Positions 44,150 to 55,734 are shown, counted from the first letter of the stretch. The stretch: DNA of 64,000 bases from Dermanyssus gallinae (GCA_003439945.1 QVRM01002770.1:490501-554500), one strand, 5' to 3'. Program-made: numbers and translations. Notes: a model not told the origin generated them from the sequence alone.

Positions 44150-45200
44150 AAAATATATTGACGCTTAATATCACCTTTGTTAGGTACGCTGTAAAATTTA
44201 TGTTAGGATACACATGCTACTTTCGTATTCAGATATATACATCTACACGTTTCCAACCCAGGGATAGTAGGCTATTAAGATCCCTTTATTAGGGCGAGAC
44301 TCCCTAACAAAGTCACTTCTAGGCATAATGTTGCCTGGTATCTTGCGCAAAAGCGCCCGCACCTTCTGCAAATACAGGTATCACACAGCACATGGAAACC
44401 TAATGTTCTGCAGAGAATGTGATGATACCTAGGTACCGCAAAGCAAATTACTATATGCCTATTGGTCCTATTAAGTCCCTTCCATGCGTGGTTGGTCATT
44501 GCACCCGTATCATAAAATTCAGGGTCGATTTCTGCCATCTGTCGCTCCCACAAACCAATGAACTCTAGGTAAGCTGGAGTAGTCGAAAGGTCGAAACGTC
44601 GTCTAAGATTTTTTTATAAATAGCGGCGTGCCACCTAGGAGGTAAACTAATCTGCTTTGTGTTGAGCGGTGCAGCCCCATGACACGTTTAAGAAATGCTG
44701 GCTTTATGCAATCACGCATCACAAGCTGCGACGTGGAAGTACACCTAGATGACTTGAATTCCGTTTGCAGCAGCAGGTGCAACCTTAATCTCGAACAAGG
44801 TCATAGCTGACTCTAGCGATAGTTTCGATGGCGTATGAATTCTAAAGGCTCGCCCGACCCTGTCCTTTACGTGCTCTTTGAAGCATCGGCCGTTGACAGG
44901 TAGTCCCCACCCCCAAGTACTTGAAGCTATTCATATACTCAAGGGTCGTTGGCCCCATATCTTGTACGTACGCGTAGTCTTGCCAATGCCTGTTGGATAT
45001 GAAAACGACTTTTCCGAAAATGACAAGGTCGTCTGCATACAACAACGTTTTGACATTAGAAGTAGATCCTTGGACTCAGAATGGCAAGCCATTCAGCAGC
45101 AGGAAAAACAGCAGAGGGCTCAGATTATCGCCCTGCACACTAGTCGTTTGGGCGAACGGGGGGAGCTGGGACATTCTCTTATTGATACTCACTCTTACGA
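44150..45200 (-). pseudogene. CR1-like LINE RT C-terminus and 3' UTR
   Basis: Minus-strand pieces include TTSV.GDNLSPLLFFLLL (about 45120-45160), NSFKYLGVG (about 44930), MWERQMAEIDPEFYDTGAMTN (44553 downwards) and a zinc motif CICRRCGRFCARYQATLC. The 3' UTR shares CTAACAAAGGTGAT with the LINE at 33390-37235. Several frameshifts. It is the same family as the copies at 15006 and 33390. Confidence 0.7.
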
Positions 45201-45282
45201 AATGTATGAATTTACTGCAACGAAGGAGGGGTATCTATGTTTAGTTCTGCATGTATAATTGTCGTGGCTTACTCTGAGGTCA

Positions 45283-45580
45283 TTAAATGTTATTGTTATA
45301 TAATACAGCAGTAACGGCACTCTTTCCGCGGCACCCGCCTTTCGACCGGACCCTGTACATCCATCGTTTACTCTGCTCTCTTGCCAGCATGTCCCAGGGC
45401 AGCTGGCGGACAAAAGCGGGGATAACGTCAATGCTTACAGTGCGGTACTCACGGCACGCCCTCATTGTCATGCCTCGCTGGGCCGCACGAAGAGCCCGCC
45501 GGTTACAAGCAGTGCGGAGGGCCAGGTTTTCCCATACTGAAGCGCCGATTTTTCTATGCTGGCATTGGTGCAACTTTTAA
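45283..45580 (-). pseudogene. R1/I-like LINE RT C-terminal fragment
   Basis: A short minus-strand frame reads NRRALRAAQRGMTMRACREY, RTVSIDVIPAF and LPWDMLAREQ. The pattern Q-R...R-x-x-x-x-Y-R-T-V-S is a well-known thumb signature in R1/I-group LINEs. Confidence 0.6.
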
Positions 45581-46085
45581 CGCCCCGTGTAGCCTCGTTA
45601 CACAGGCACGCCTTGCTAATGTAACCGTCTATTCAATAAGTTGCCAGTTGGTAGCGATATTGAGTAAACGGCAAAACAGATTGCTAGGTTTATTATTGTC
45701 TAGTAGGAGGTAAACTCTGTTAGTTGTGCCCTTTTACGTACGCCTTCCATTACACACACTTCTAGCTAATTACCAGCCACTGGCCTGTCGAATTCTAGCT
45801 CTGCTAAAGTGCCTGACGTTCTAAAATGAAGCAAACCTAGTCAAAATGTTATACCACTTTCCTGGACTGGCCATTCGTACGGACGTGGCCTGATCCTTAT
45901 TGGTTTTGATAGATTCTAATCTCGACAAAGTAAATGCCGTGGATGGACTAATGTATTTTGAGTCCACAATTGCTAAGAATGAATAATAATATGCAGACAG
46001 AAGTTTTTGTTCTAAGAACGTACACAATGAATACCCGTCGTCTTATTCAAATACGATTGATTTTGCAGAATGCTTACTTTTGCAA
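45580..46085 (+). repeat. Uncharacterised interspersed repeat, copy 1
   Basis: It shares ordered blocks with 50990-51590: CAGGCACGCCTTG, TAGGAGGTAAAC, GCCTGACGTTCT and ATTGGTTTT. It shares its last about 100 bp (AATAATAATATGC, AACGTACACAAT, ATACGATTGATTT) with 53018-53155. No coding potential was seen. Orientation is arbitrary. Confidence 0.6.
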
Positions 46086-46174
46086 GTTCTCATAGCAATA
46101 TGGGCAATACAGACACCGGAAGCAGGGCGAGTCATTTGCTTGATGACATGAAGGATGCTTCTTGCTGAGGAAAA

Positions 46175-48120
46175 TTATATATAGCTTTCACTATATAGGT
46201 ACATATATAGGTTCACATCACTCATTACGATATATAGCAAGGCTTCTACTAGAAGTACCTCTTCCAAGGAACTCAGCAGGACTTTGTCATGCGTGACATG
46301 AGTGGAATACATACCGACAATAAACCCTTCAAAACCGCACTTTAATAAATGTACCTGAGAATTTTGTAGTATATGGCAGTTTGAGCGTATGTACATTTCA
46401 ACTCCGCCTCCCTGTTTACTAGTTTCACGTCCGAGAATTTTTTTAAGAAGGCTGTTTTCAATTCTAGACCATTCTTCGTCCCCAACGAGCTTGAAACTCA
46501 TTGTGAGGTATATCTTTAAGGTACCGAGGGCTGGTCATGTTGAGATATCTGGGGTTTCTCCAACACTCCTTGTGGCAGCATGGCCGCTGACTCTCAGCGG
46601 CATAGTTAATCATCTATTCTCAATGAGCATTGCTTAAGGAAAATTTGATCAATAACAGGGATCGAGTCGGCAACTAGTTTCACGTGCTGCCCAAATCAAA
46701 GTGAAACCGGGATATGCGTCGTAATCATGTATTTTAACTATGTTCTGCTTATGACTACAGCGTCTAACCCAGAACACTCTTACTCCAAAAAATCACCCAG
46801 CGTTTTGAGTGATTCTGATCTTTTGAGCATTGTTTTTCACTCGTTAAGGTGGAAAGCTAAAATATCACAAAATGTGATGTTTTTGCTCTGACTAGACATT
46901 CAGCTTTTAGCAGCCGTGGTGACATTGCCTTACATTCGTAGGGTTGGGTGACATAATGTCATTTAAACTGTTCAATGTCATGATCATGTTGCGTTTTATA
47001 GGGAAGAAAAACCTAGTTCATCTGCTGAAGTGTAATTGCAATAAAAAGGCTCTTTAGACATTACACAAATTGTAGACATATAGCACCTAAAACTCTTATG
47101 ATGGTGTTAAATGCATCCATACTTTTATTTGCTCTGGAAGCCTGGCGCACCCCCAACTCAGAAACATCCGTATTTGCCTAATGACTTTTTCATCGTCGTA
47201 GAGGTCTGCTTGGTCAGCCAATTTAGAGTTTGCTTCTAGGGAGTCGACGTGCTTCCCGGAAGAATGAGTTTCACTTCTAATCTGCCCGTGGTTTCCACAA
47301 AAACTGTTTTTTACGACAGAAGCGTAAAGTCGACTGGAAACCTCCGTATGACATGCAAGGGGGCTTCAACCCACTAAAAAGCAGTCATCTCCCCATCCTC
47401 CCAACCGACTGGGAATAGCATGTGCAAGTACATCAAACAATCGAGGAAGTGGTAAGTCTACTCGTGGCCAGCTGCTTCTTCGGAGGCCTGGGGGGTGCGT
47501 GTCGTGCGGCGGTTATTTGCTTTAGTTTTTGCCATGAGTATGTTCCTAAAAAGTTTCGACACTTCTAGTCACTGGGGCAAAGACTCCTGCATTAGGTTGC
47601 AGATGCTGGGCAGGCTCGCCCCTAGCGTACTTGATGTTAACGTAGCGGAAGCACCCCGCTCTGCCCATGCTGGACATCTCAGAATCGTATGTTCTCTGGA
47701 TAAGTAGCAGGTAATTCGGGTGTCAATGCAGGCACTTGGCCAATGACCTTAAATGCCATGGCAGGGTGCCTTACACTGACTTGTTGTAGTAGCTCACGTT
47801 TCATCCAAATATTTTGCTTCTTAACTTTGCATGTGCATAAAGGGCATAGCGACAAGGAAAATGCATGGCCACCCTCACAGTTAACATATGTTGGTGCCTT
47901 TTCACAGTCAGCTGTAATATGGCCGGTCTCACCACAGTTTCCACAAGCAACCCATTTTTTTCAACTAATGGATATGTAACCAAATTTTTGACACGAAGCA
48001 CGCTACAAGACGCGGGCATACATAAAAGCTTTTCGTTCTGCATTCTGATCTATCTGTGGGTGGCACACGCTAGAAACCTAAAAGAGCTATCTGTAGCAAA
48101 CGCTGTAAGCTGATAACAAA
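46175..48120 (-). pseudogene. Jockey-like LINE, ORF1 end and ORF2 endonuclease, second copy
   Basis: Read downwards from 48120, the sequence parallels 58650-61360. The gag-like zinc-knuckle region lies at 47740-48060, where ACTGTGGTGAGACCGGCCAT is the second knuckle. A Lys/Arg-rich tail follows (47150-47300), then the ORF2 start near 46960-46980 and endonuclease motifs GRETSKQGGGVEMYIRSN and FEGFIVGMYSTHVTH to LYIVMSDVN. Frames are broken throughout. It carries a SINE insertion with target duplication at 46418-46685. It lacks the mariner present in the copy at 59920. Confidence 0.75.
46431..46672 (-). mobile_element. SINE-1 insertion with 13-bp target-site duplication
   Basis: The SINE body matches 26446-26723 (shared TGCTCATTGAGAATAGATGA and the CGAGTCGG/CGAACCGG B-box side), with a 5'-truncated tRNA head. 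It is flanked by identical 13-mers ACTAGTTTCACGT at 46418-46430 and 46673-46685. The insertion interrupts the Jockey-like LINE exactly between its codons for the ETWL region and RETSKQGGG. Confidence 0.8.
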
Positions 48121-48179
48121 CTTGTCGCTTCTAAACTTTATTTAACCGAGACTACCCCGTCCTGCTTTAGTGCTGCTAA

Positions 48180-48400
48180 TTATTATGGTTTAGTAACACC
48201 CAGGTTGGGTTAAATTATAAACATTTACATCAGACACAACTAGTGCTTCCTTCACGTCATTGGGTTTTCTCTCATCTTGCTAGTTCAGCTATTGACTGAA
48301 CCGCTGGATATGCAGCGGCGTGGTATCTATTGCACTGGACAGAGCACCTCGTGCACCTGCAACACTCCTGAGGATTGTGGAATTCTTCCGTGCTGCATAA
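48180..48400 (-). mobile_element. CR1-like LINE 3' end, minus strand
   Basis: It is the inverse of 55010-55200 over about 190 bp. Shared landmarks are GGAGTGTTGCAGGTGCACGAGG, GACGTGAAGGAAGCACTAGT and CAACCTGGGTGTTA. It encodes the Cys-His tail of the LINE C-terminus and the short 3' UTR. Confidence 0.7.
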
Positions 48401-49041
48401 CACGTGATTAAACCCGTGGGCTGCAAACAACGTGGTTCAATGTCTGTTCTTGGATCCGGCTGCTCGCCAGGCCGTGCTTGTCATCGCTACCGTAGTATAT
48501 ATTCCTAAATCGATTTCCTTTATTTTTCCATCTACTTCAAAGTATAAGCCTCAAACGCTTTCGTCCTAGGTAAATCCCATCGAAGTTGCAATTCTTGTGT
48601 CATTAAAGTTCCCCTTCTAAGATATGAACCATTCTATTCCTACAAGAATTGGCTAACCCCAAAACCCGTTTCGTACAAAAATATGGGCCTATCTAGTAAC
48701 TGCAGATCTACTTCTCCCAGTTTTTCCCATATAGGTAATATACCGAATAATGCTATTGACTCTAGTTTAATTTTGAAAAGGTCGGACGCGGTATGTTCAG
48801 GTAGTTCAACATGTTCTTAAAATGAGCTTTTTCAGAATTCGATCTGGGCGCGCTTTCACCGCTATTGGAAACGGCAACTTTTCGACCGCTAGCAGTCAAA
48901 ATATTATGGTGATTGGCCGTTGCGATTTCGTTTGATCGCTTTTCCCGTGCAACGTATAGGCGTGATTTTGAAAAATTGAGAAAAAAAAAGTTTCGAGTGC
49001 TTATCAAGCATTTTTATTTCAAAGGTTGGAATGCGACCTAA

Positions 49042-49580
49042 GTGAAAACTGAGTTAGACGAGGTGTACGGTGACTCCGGTGAACCTCCGAAGAGGATGCG
49101 TACAACGGCATCGGCCGGAAAGATGATGGCTACGGTTTTTTGGGACCAACGTGGAATAATTCTGGTCGACTACCTTAAGAGCGGTAAAACGATCACGGGA
49201 GAATATTATGCAAGACTATTGGACTGCCTAAAGTAAGAGCTCATCGTGAAACGGCCCGCAGAAGAAGGTTGTCCTGTTTTACCAGGACAATGCTTCTGCA
49301 CACAAGCCGCGACAAGCATCGGCAAAACTGGCCCAACTGAGGTTCGAACTTATTGAACAACCTTCCTATTCTCCAGACCTGGCCCCCTCTGATTATTTCC
49401 TTTTTGGACATTTGAAGAATAGTCTTGGTGGCGTTTTTGCAGCAGTGAAGAGGTTAAGGCTGCTGTCAATGCCTATTTTCAGTCTAAAGACGCGGAGTTC
49501 TAATCGAAGAGGTATAAGTGCTCTAAAATCTCGGTGGGAAAAGTGTATTGAGCTTCTCTGGGAGTATATCGAATAAGAAA
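49042..49580 (+). pseudogene. Mariner transposase C-terminal fragment
   Basis: Plus-strand frames encode MMATVFWDQRGIILVDYL with ITGEYYARLLDCL, then after a shift VVLFYQDNASAHKPRQ and PSYSPDLAPSDYFLFGHLK. These are the mariner W-D-x-x-G, DNA-x-x-H and SPDLAPSDY-F-L-F motifs, with 34 residues between the aspartates if the frame is followed. The N-terminal half and terminal repeats were not found. Confidence 0.75.
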
Positions 49581-49809
49581 AAATTAAAAACAAGATTTGG
49601 AAGATTTGGATTTTGACAACATTTGCGAGTTCTTAATTGCTGCTACTGCTCGAACTGCTTTTCCCACTCCGCTTTCTATATGCCTTCGGAAACTGCTATC
49701 ATTCGACGTTACAGTGACTCCCAGATAAGTAAATTTATTTACAAAATGTACTTCATTGCCCCTGGCTCGAAGAAGGTCGTCTTTTGCTAATCGACCCCTT
49801 CGTCGAACC

Positions 49810-50240
49810 TTAACTGCTACTGTCCCAGTTTATGCTAAGTCCCATCTCGTCCAGAGAATTAGTTATTCTTTCCAGTCCCTGTTTAATCCTAAATAGACTC
49901 CTACCATAGATTGCAATCTCGTCTGCATACACTAAAGTACTTGCCCACTCTCGAGTCCATCCTTGTCTCACCCGGTTAGGTCCTAATAGTACCGAAAAAA
50001 GCAACGGGCTGAGTTCGTCGCCTTGAACCACGCCTGTAGTTTGCTTTAGTTTTCCCATAATCCCTATACTGTTGTTAATGCATACTGTGCTCTCCTTAAG
50101 GATGGCCTCTCAAATGTTTGGGTCTTCTAAACCTATGTTGTTCTTCTGGTACTGCGTTTCTGGTTTCTACAAAGTACCCAAGTCTATCTGATATTATCCC
50201 CTTCAAGCTTCCGGCTTCAGCGCTGCTAATAGTTCCTCAT
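49810..50240 (-). pseudogene. CR1-like LINE RT fragment
   Basis: Minus strand: PEEQHRFRR near 50130-50150, then TTGVVQGDELSPLLFSVLL and LVYADEIAIYG, where the second aspartate of YADD is glutamate. An internal deletion joins the fingers to motif B. It is the same family as 33390-37235. Confidence 0.65.
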
Positions 50241-50989
50241 TGGAAAAACCTTTGCTAATTTGAGTGATCCGTGCCCAGTTGTTAGATTCCAAGAAGCTCT
50301 GTGAGGCTCGAAATCTTTTAGTTTACGTCAACTGCATTGACCGAAACATGAATGAAGCCTGAGTTTGATTTAGTTTTAGTATTTGGATTTAGACGAGTTC
50401 AGTACAAAGGGCTAGCACGTTATCCTGGAAAGGCCCGCTGCCAATATTTATTTCACCACTTGTGCTCAATCCGTTGAGCAATTACAAGATGAAAAACGCC
50501 CTGACAGGCTCAATCTGTCACTGTAGTTTCCCCAGCGTCTTCACTGTATGTTCATTTATCGCTCTGGTCTATCACTTACCCAAAACAGCACTCCCAGTCT
50601 TTTCATCGCCTCTAGCGTTCACAATTAGCTAACTTAACGTAACTCAACACTATCAGCAATCTTCTCGATTTAAAAAAGCTAGAGAGAGCGCGCTTTGATT
50701 AACTTTTGTTAAAGTTGGAACTCCTAGCGCCAGAGGTGCACTGCTATTTTAGATTAGCCGCCCTCTACAGGCGGTCAAAAAGTATTGTTCTATCTTCCCT
50801 TTCTGTCTCTGTTCTGTTGTCCCCTTCTTTTAATGATCCTTGCGGGAGAAGATGTAATGGCTGCGACAAGCGCTCTAGTATCGGCAGCGTACAATATCCG
50901 GGTCAATGCTTCACCTCTATACCCCACGCAAGCATCACCTCTATACCCCACGACCATAAAAAATGTGATTGTAAATTCAGTGTGATCTG

Positions 50990-51590
50990 GACAGCTGCGC
51001 ATCGCGTTGGTTATTCTATGTCAGCACTAATGCAATTTGAAATGCTCCATTCAGCCTTTTTAGTCAGGCACGCCTTGTTGGTGACCGTCCATTTAATAGG
51101 TTGTCATTTGGTTGTTTTATTGTGTAAATGACAACACAATTTGTTAAGGTTATTCCTGTCTATTAGGAGGTAAACGCTGCAACAGTTTATCTTACTGTTC
51201 AGCACGTTAGCTAAGCACATTGACCGCAACTGGCCAAGAAGGAGTTTCTGACCCGATTTTATGCGTTTGTAGCTAACTCCAAGACGTTGGCCTGCTGAAT
51301 GCTTTTCCTATAAGAGCCTGACGTTCTGAAATGATGCGAACCCTCCAAAAGAGTCTTACTACCCTTACTTTTACGAAAATGCATAACTATGCTTTGCCGA
51401 GTAAAGTGGCTTAGTGAAAACGTCATTGTCTTGCATGCTGGTGGTTGTGAGTTTGACTCGTACGACCGTGGCCACGACCGTCATTGGTTTTAATGGTTTC
51501 CGAACTAGACAAGGTTTGGGTGGACTATAAGTTTATATGATCAAAACAAAAACAAAAACCAGGAGCGTTACTGTCCTTATAGAGGAAATA
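50990..51590 (+). repeat. Uncharacterised interspersed repeat, copy 2
   Basis: It aligns in blocks with 45580-45990 in the same orientation (landmarks listed there) and contains a tRNA-like segment at 51385-51530. It is followed by an ATT-rich microsatellite. Confidence 0.55.
51385..51530 (+). mobile_element. tRNA-like SINE segment (SINE-2 candidate)
   Basis: AGTGGCTTAGTGAAAACG resembles a pol III A box, and GTGAGTTTGACTCG about 40 bp later resembles a B box. The downstream part aligns to 45860-45960. Secondary structure cannot be verified here. Confidence 0.45.
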
Positions 51591-51675
51591 GCGTCTCATA
51601 TATTATTATTATTATTTGTGTTATTAATAATAAAAAGAAGATGTTTTTATATATCATATATCATATATATATCAT

Positions 51676-52490
51676 AGGGCGCGCCTACTTGCCGTCGCTC
51701 GCCCAAGAGCGAGCGACTGGCTACACGCACTCCCTGCTGACTCATTGGGTACCCGCCTTGACGACCAATCCACCCGGATCTGCGTTGGCCTGAGACTGGG
51801 AGCTGATTTGGTAGAGCCACACAGATGCACTTGTGGCGAGCCCGTCGGACGCCTGGCCAGACACGGCCTGTCTTGCGCTCACTCGGCGGGCCGGCGCCCA
51901 CGTCACACCGCTCTGAATGACATTCTTGCAAGGTCGTTACGAAAGGCCGGAATCCCTTGCATCCTGGAACCGCCTGGTCTTTCTAGAGACGATGGCAAGC
52001 GGCCCGACGGCTTGACTTTGATACCTTTCTACAAGGGTCGTTCCCTGGTGTGGGATGCGACGGTGACCGACTCTCTGACCCCCTCCCTTGTCGGTCCCGG
52101 CGCTTCTCGCCCCGGAACTGCCGCTTCCCGCGCCGAGACATCAAAAACAAGAAAGTATGCGAACTTAGGCCGGGCGTACCACTTTTCACCCTTCGCATTC
52201 GAGACGCTGGGTGGCCCTGGGCCCCTCACAACCACGCTAATTTCCCAGGTTGGCGACGCTTTACAGCAGGCTACGATGGACAAGAGGGCGGGCACTTTCT
52301 TCTGCCAACGGCTTTCCCTAGAGATTCAGAGAGGTAACGCGATTTCGGTGCTCGGAACTATGAAAGACTGGATGGACCCGCGTCTTCGCGTCAGGGGTCG
52401 GGCAAGACTACCACTTGGACACGAGTGATAGATGAGGAGTGAGCCATCGGTGCCGTGGATTTAAACATTCACATGTATATATTAAATTCC

Positions 52491-52493
<3 letters not shown>
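51676..52493 (+). pseudogene. RLE LINE C-terminal domain, best-preserved copy
   Basis: The open frame runs from about 51687 to 52428. It encodes SDWLHALPADSLGTRLDD, the zinc motif CTCGEPVGRLARHGLSC with SAGRRPRH, and the endonuclease-like domain (DDGKRPDGLTLIPF, LVWDATVTDS, FSPFAFETLGGPG, RLSLEIQRGNAISVLGTM). The catalytic pattern RPDG...WDAT is intact. The RT is missing. The 5' truncation point lies in an AT/TATC-rich tract, and the 3' UTR ends in (TA)n at 52494. It shows no frame defects, unlike its relatives at 5789, 18983 and 41308, so it is the youngest copy of the lineage here. Confidence 0.75.

Positions 52494-52521
<28 letters not shown>
52494..52521. repeat. (TA)n microsatellite
   Basis: A TA tract directly after CCTAAA, the end of the RLE fragment. 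Confidence 0.9.
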
Positions 52522-52527
<6 letters not shown>

Positions 52528-52529
52528 CA

Positions 52530-54990
52530 CTTTTGGTACATCAGGTGGATGCTCAATAAAAAAATATATATCATATATCATATCACCTTTATTGAAAAAG
52601 GGGTATTACAATAGAAGCAAAGTCGTTTTGAATCTGTGAACGACGTGCAATCCTGTTTATTACACCTTCAAATCTGAATCGCAAAAACTGAGTTTGAAAG
52701 CCGGCGGTTTTCGGTTATCTACTCGACCATCTCATGAGACACATTAATGAGTTCGCTGTATTTTGCATCGCTTCTTTCTAGGCAAGATCCGGAGAACTTT
52801 GGGTTGTGACACGGTACGGATAGTTACCGCCATGACGTGCGCGCTTAATGTATAGTTTTGAGGCCACTATTGCTTGCAATGAAGCACAAAAAAGCGTGAC
52901 CAAATGGAAGATTGTGTATTTAGAGGAGAAACCCGCTTACGTCGAACAAAAAACTAAACGTTGTGTATGTCTTGTGTTATGGCCATCTCTTGATTGGTGA
53001 GTAGTAAAACGGCCGGAATAATAATATGCAAAAGCTTTTTGTGCTAGAAACGTACACAATAAATACACGTCTCCTTTTTCTAATACGATTGATTTAGCGG
53101 CTCCGGTGGGACATCAAACGGCAGCGGATCAGTTGCAGAACGCTTAATTTTGCGTAATGGTAGGATTTTTTTTTAAATTACTTAATTGTTGGTAATGGTA
53201 GGAAAACTTTGCAGTCAGCAAACTCTGCATCACACTACGTAATAAATTCAAGATAAAGGTTAATGCAGCTGATCTGTAATCTGTAAACTTTAAGTATCGC
53301 TAGTTTTAAGCTAAGTGATAATTGTTACAGGTTGCCACAACTGTTATGATATAAAATAATATTACTGCACAATAACCCATTAGTGAAACTCTAGAATCTT
53401 TGGAACAGCACATAATCTACACATATCTATCATCTTTATACACGGGCGATTAATATCAGTATGTGATATTAACATTTCGGTGATCCCCAATGCAACGCGT
53501 AAACCGCGCTGAATGTCACAGCAAATAGGCGCGATGTGCAGGCTGTCTGCTAAACGTAGCGAAGTTTATTTAGGCAATAACACGATAATTCTTCGCATAC
53601 TTCCACCGTAGATCCACGCGCAAGATTTGTATTTCTCTATCTTGGAAAAATCTATTGAACTGCGTCAGTGCTTATTAAGGGATTTAATTAATTTTTGGGC
53701 TATAATGTAAACGAAACATTTTTGCCAGCAGTATTTCACAAGCAGAGAGAAAATACAAATAAGTAACACCTGCAAACCGAGGTATTTTTGTGTTATGTGC
53801 TCAAATTTAATAGTTAACACAATTGACGAATCTTTTACATTTACGATTGTACTGCGAACAGCTCTTTTAGTAGCAATTAACTCACTCCATTCCAAACGCA
53901 TACTCGCCTGAGCTGAACCGAATAAGATCAAACTATTTCCATAATGAACCAGAATAAGCGGGCTTTTATATTTTGAAGGATTACGTTCGAGGCATACCTC
54001 AGTTTGCTTTACTCCATAATAATAGAATCTGTACACTCTCTCACTTAACAGAGACGGTAGTGACGGTTACTAGAGAGGGAATAGCGAGCGCTGCAACAAC
54101 AAGACTAACAACCGACAGGAAGACTGCTTGGACAGTGTCCGCGTAAGAGACATGCTAAGAGAAAATCTACTCGTAAACGTGAGGGACTCCGTATACGAAC
54201 TATGAGAGGATTAACTGGTAGAATGAATCCGCCCGGCAATTCCGGCCTGACGCGCAACTCTGGGTAGCCCTGGGTGGAACCTCCTTGTATGCCAGGTCTG
54301 GTACAGAGTGACCCTGATGGCCTTAGCATGCCAGGTGGTGTGGGAGCCTTGGTAATTCGGGTGGGGCAGGCAGTCCGGATGACCTGGCAGCCTTAGAGGA
54401 TTCATTAGGGCCTAATGGTGACACTAAGGCTCAACTGCCTAGATAGACGTGGTGGTGTCCTGCTGCGGAGGTATATAAAATGGATATGCATGTGGACTGT
54501 CATTAGGGCAGACGCGACAATCTGGGTGGTCCTGTGCAACGGCCGGTCCCAGGCAAACCCGCTGGGAACCGTCTGGGGTAGAACGTAGGCGGTCCTATAC
54601 AGAAACAGAACAAGCAGGACTACAACGATTATCGGCGGAGCGGCGCAAACGATAATGGCAACAGCGGACCTTCGGGAGGCTTCAGACTTTCAAAAAAGCC
54701 GCGAAAGCGGCTTCCGAATTGTCGAGCTCTTTTAAGACTAGTAGGAAGAAGTCGTTTAAATAGTGGCACTAGACTCTGCTCTGATAGCAAGCTTCTGCTC
54801 CTACGAGCTTCGTAAACGTTAGACAGAACCTAGGCGATCCGTTCCGCCGTCTTTGACGTTTTCCATCCTTGAAATTATACAATTCTCCACGTAATTCAAA
54901 AACAGTCGGTCAAGATATTAAGGTACATTCTTTATCCCATCAGCGCATTACGATATTCGTCCGGGTTACGTACTACGTTACGCCGTCTGC
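52530..54990. other. Long stretch without a recognised gene
   Basis: It contains a partial copy of the 45580 repeat at 53018-53155. A 123-codon minus frame at 53665-54036 has a hydrophobic segment but no known motif. The part 54230-54700 is richer in GC and reads in short Gly/Pro-containing pieces broken by stops on both strands; no collagen-like frame holds together. Confidence 0.45.
53018..53155 (+). repeat. Uncharacterised interspersed repeat, copy 3 (partial)
   Basis: It matches 45987-46085 over AATAATAATATGC, AACGTACACAAT and AATACGATTGATTT, and carries about 35 extra bases (CGGCTCCGGTGGGACATC) not present in copy 1. Confidence 0.55.
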
Positions 54991-55009
54991 TGGATAAGAT
55001 CACATAAAT

Positions 55010-55205
55010 GGGCAAGGAGTGTTGCAGGTGCACGAGGTGCTCTGCCCAGTGCGATAGATACCACGCCGCAGCATGTCCTGCAGTTCAGTCAATAGCTGAG
55101 CTTGCAAGATGAGAGAAGACCCAATGACGTGAAGGAAGCACTAGTTGTGTCTGATGTATATGTTTATAATTTTACCCAACCTGGGTGTTAATAAACCATA
55201 ATAAA
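55010..55205 (+). mobile_element. CR1-like LINE 3' end
   Basis: It encodes CCRCTRCSAQCDRYHAAAC and SIAELAR, the C-terminal zinc tail of the LINE family seen at 33390-37235. A short UTR ends TTAATAAACCATAATAAATAAATG. An inverse copy lies at 48180-48400. Confidence 0.7.
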
Positions 55206-55257
55206 TAAATGGGCAACTATTTGTGTCCAGCAAGCCATTCACTGATAGGCTCTGTGT

Positions 55258-55501
55258 TGTTCACTTTTTCGACTGTTCAATTTGCCGGAGAAATTAAACT
55301 TAAAACCCAGCTTAAGTTAAAATAAAGATGACTGAGTTTTACGCCGGTTTTAGTCAACGTTGGTTTTACTGCACCGTGTTGTACACTTTTTCGACTCTTC
55401 AATTTGCCGGAGAAACTAAACTTGAAACCCGGCTTGAGAAAAAATAAAGATGACTGAATTTTACTGCCGGTTTTAGTCAACGTTGGTTTTACTCAACTAC
55501 G
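55258..55501. repeat. Two-copy tandem repeat, period about 122 bp
   Basis: Both units contain CACTTTTTCGACT, TTCAATTTGCCGGAGAAA, AATAAAGATGACTGA and GGTTTTAGTCAACGTTGG. The units differ at about ten positions. Confidence 0.8.
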
Positions 55502-55540
55502 TGATCTGACAAATAATCAGACCCACCCCTACCCTAACTA

Positions 55541-55730
55541 AGACCAGACCTCGTGATCACAACACCCTCCGGGGTCTGGGTCTTAGACACCGAGGTGTGC
55601 GGACCATCTAGGGACCTTGCACGAGCCAGACGGGATAAGATCAGGAAGTACGACATCCCCGAGATCAGAGATCAGCTACCCGGCTCAAAGATTAGAACAA
55701 TACCAGACATTTTCGTGACAACCAGGTAAT
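55541..55730 (+). pseudogene. R2/R4-like LINE endonuclease fragment
   Basis: It encodes RPDLVITTPSGVWVLDTEV, CGPSRDLARARRDKIRKYD and LPGSKIRT. It is close to the endonuclease region of the element at 11695-14012 and keeps the PD...D residues. Both ends are truncated, and no (TA)n borders it directly. Confidence 0.7.
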
Positions 55731-55734
55731 TTTG

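Noticed and set aside
51649..52579. 15-mer ATATATCATATATCA on both sides of the RLE copy as a target-site duplication
   Set aside because: The right copy lies about 45 bp beyond the (TA)n end of the element and the sequence is low-complexity, so it may be chance or local repeat.
53665..54036. 123-codon minus-strand frame with a hydrophobic segment
   Set aside because: No recognised motif, no splice or promoter evidence, and AT-rich context; not called as a gene.
54230..54700. Collagen-like Gly/Pro pieces
   Set aside because: The pieces do not keep a Gly-X-Y register, and stops occur on both strands every few codons.
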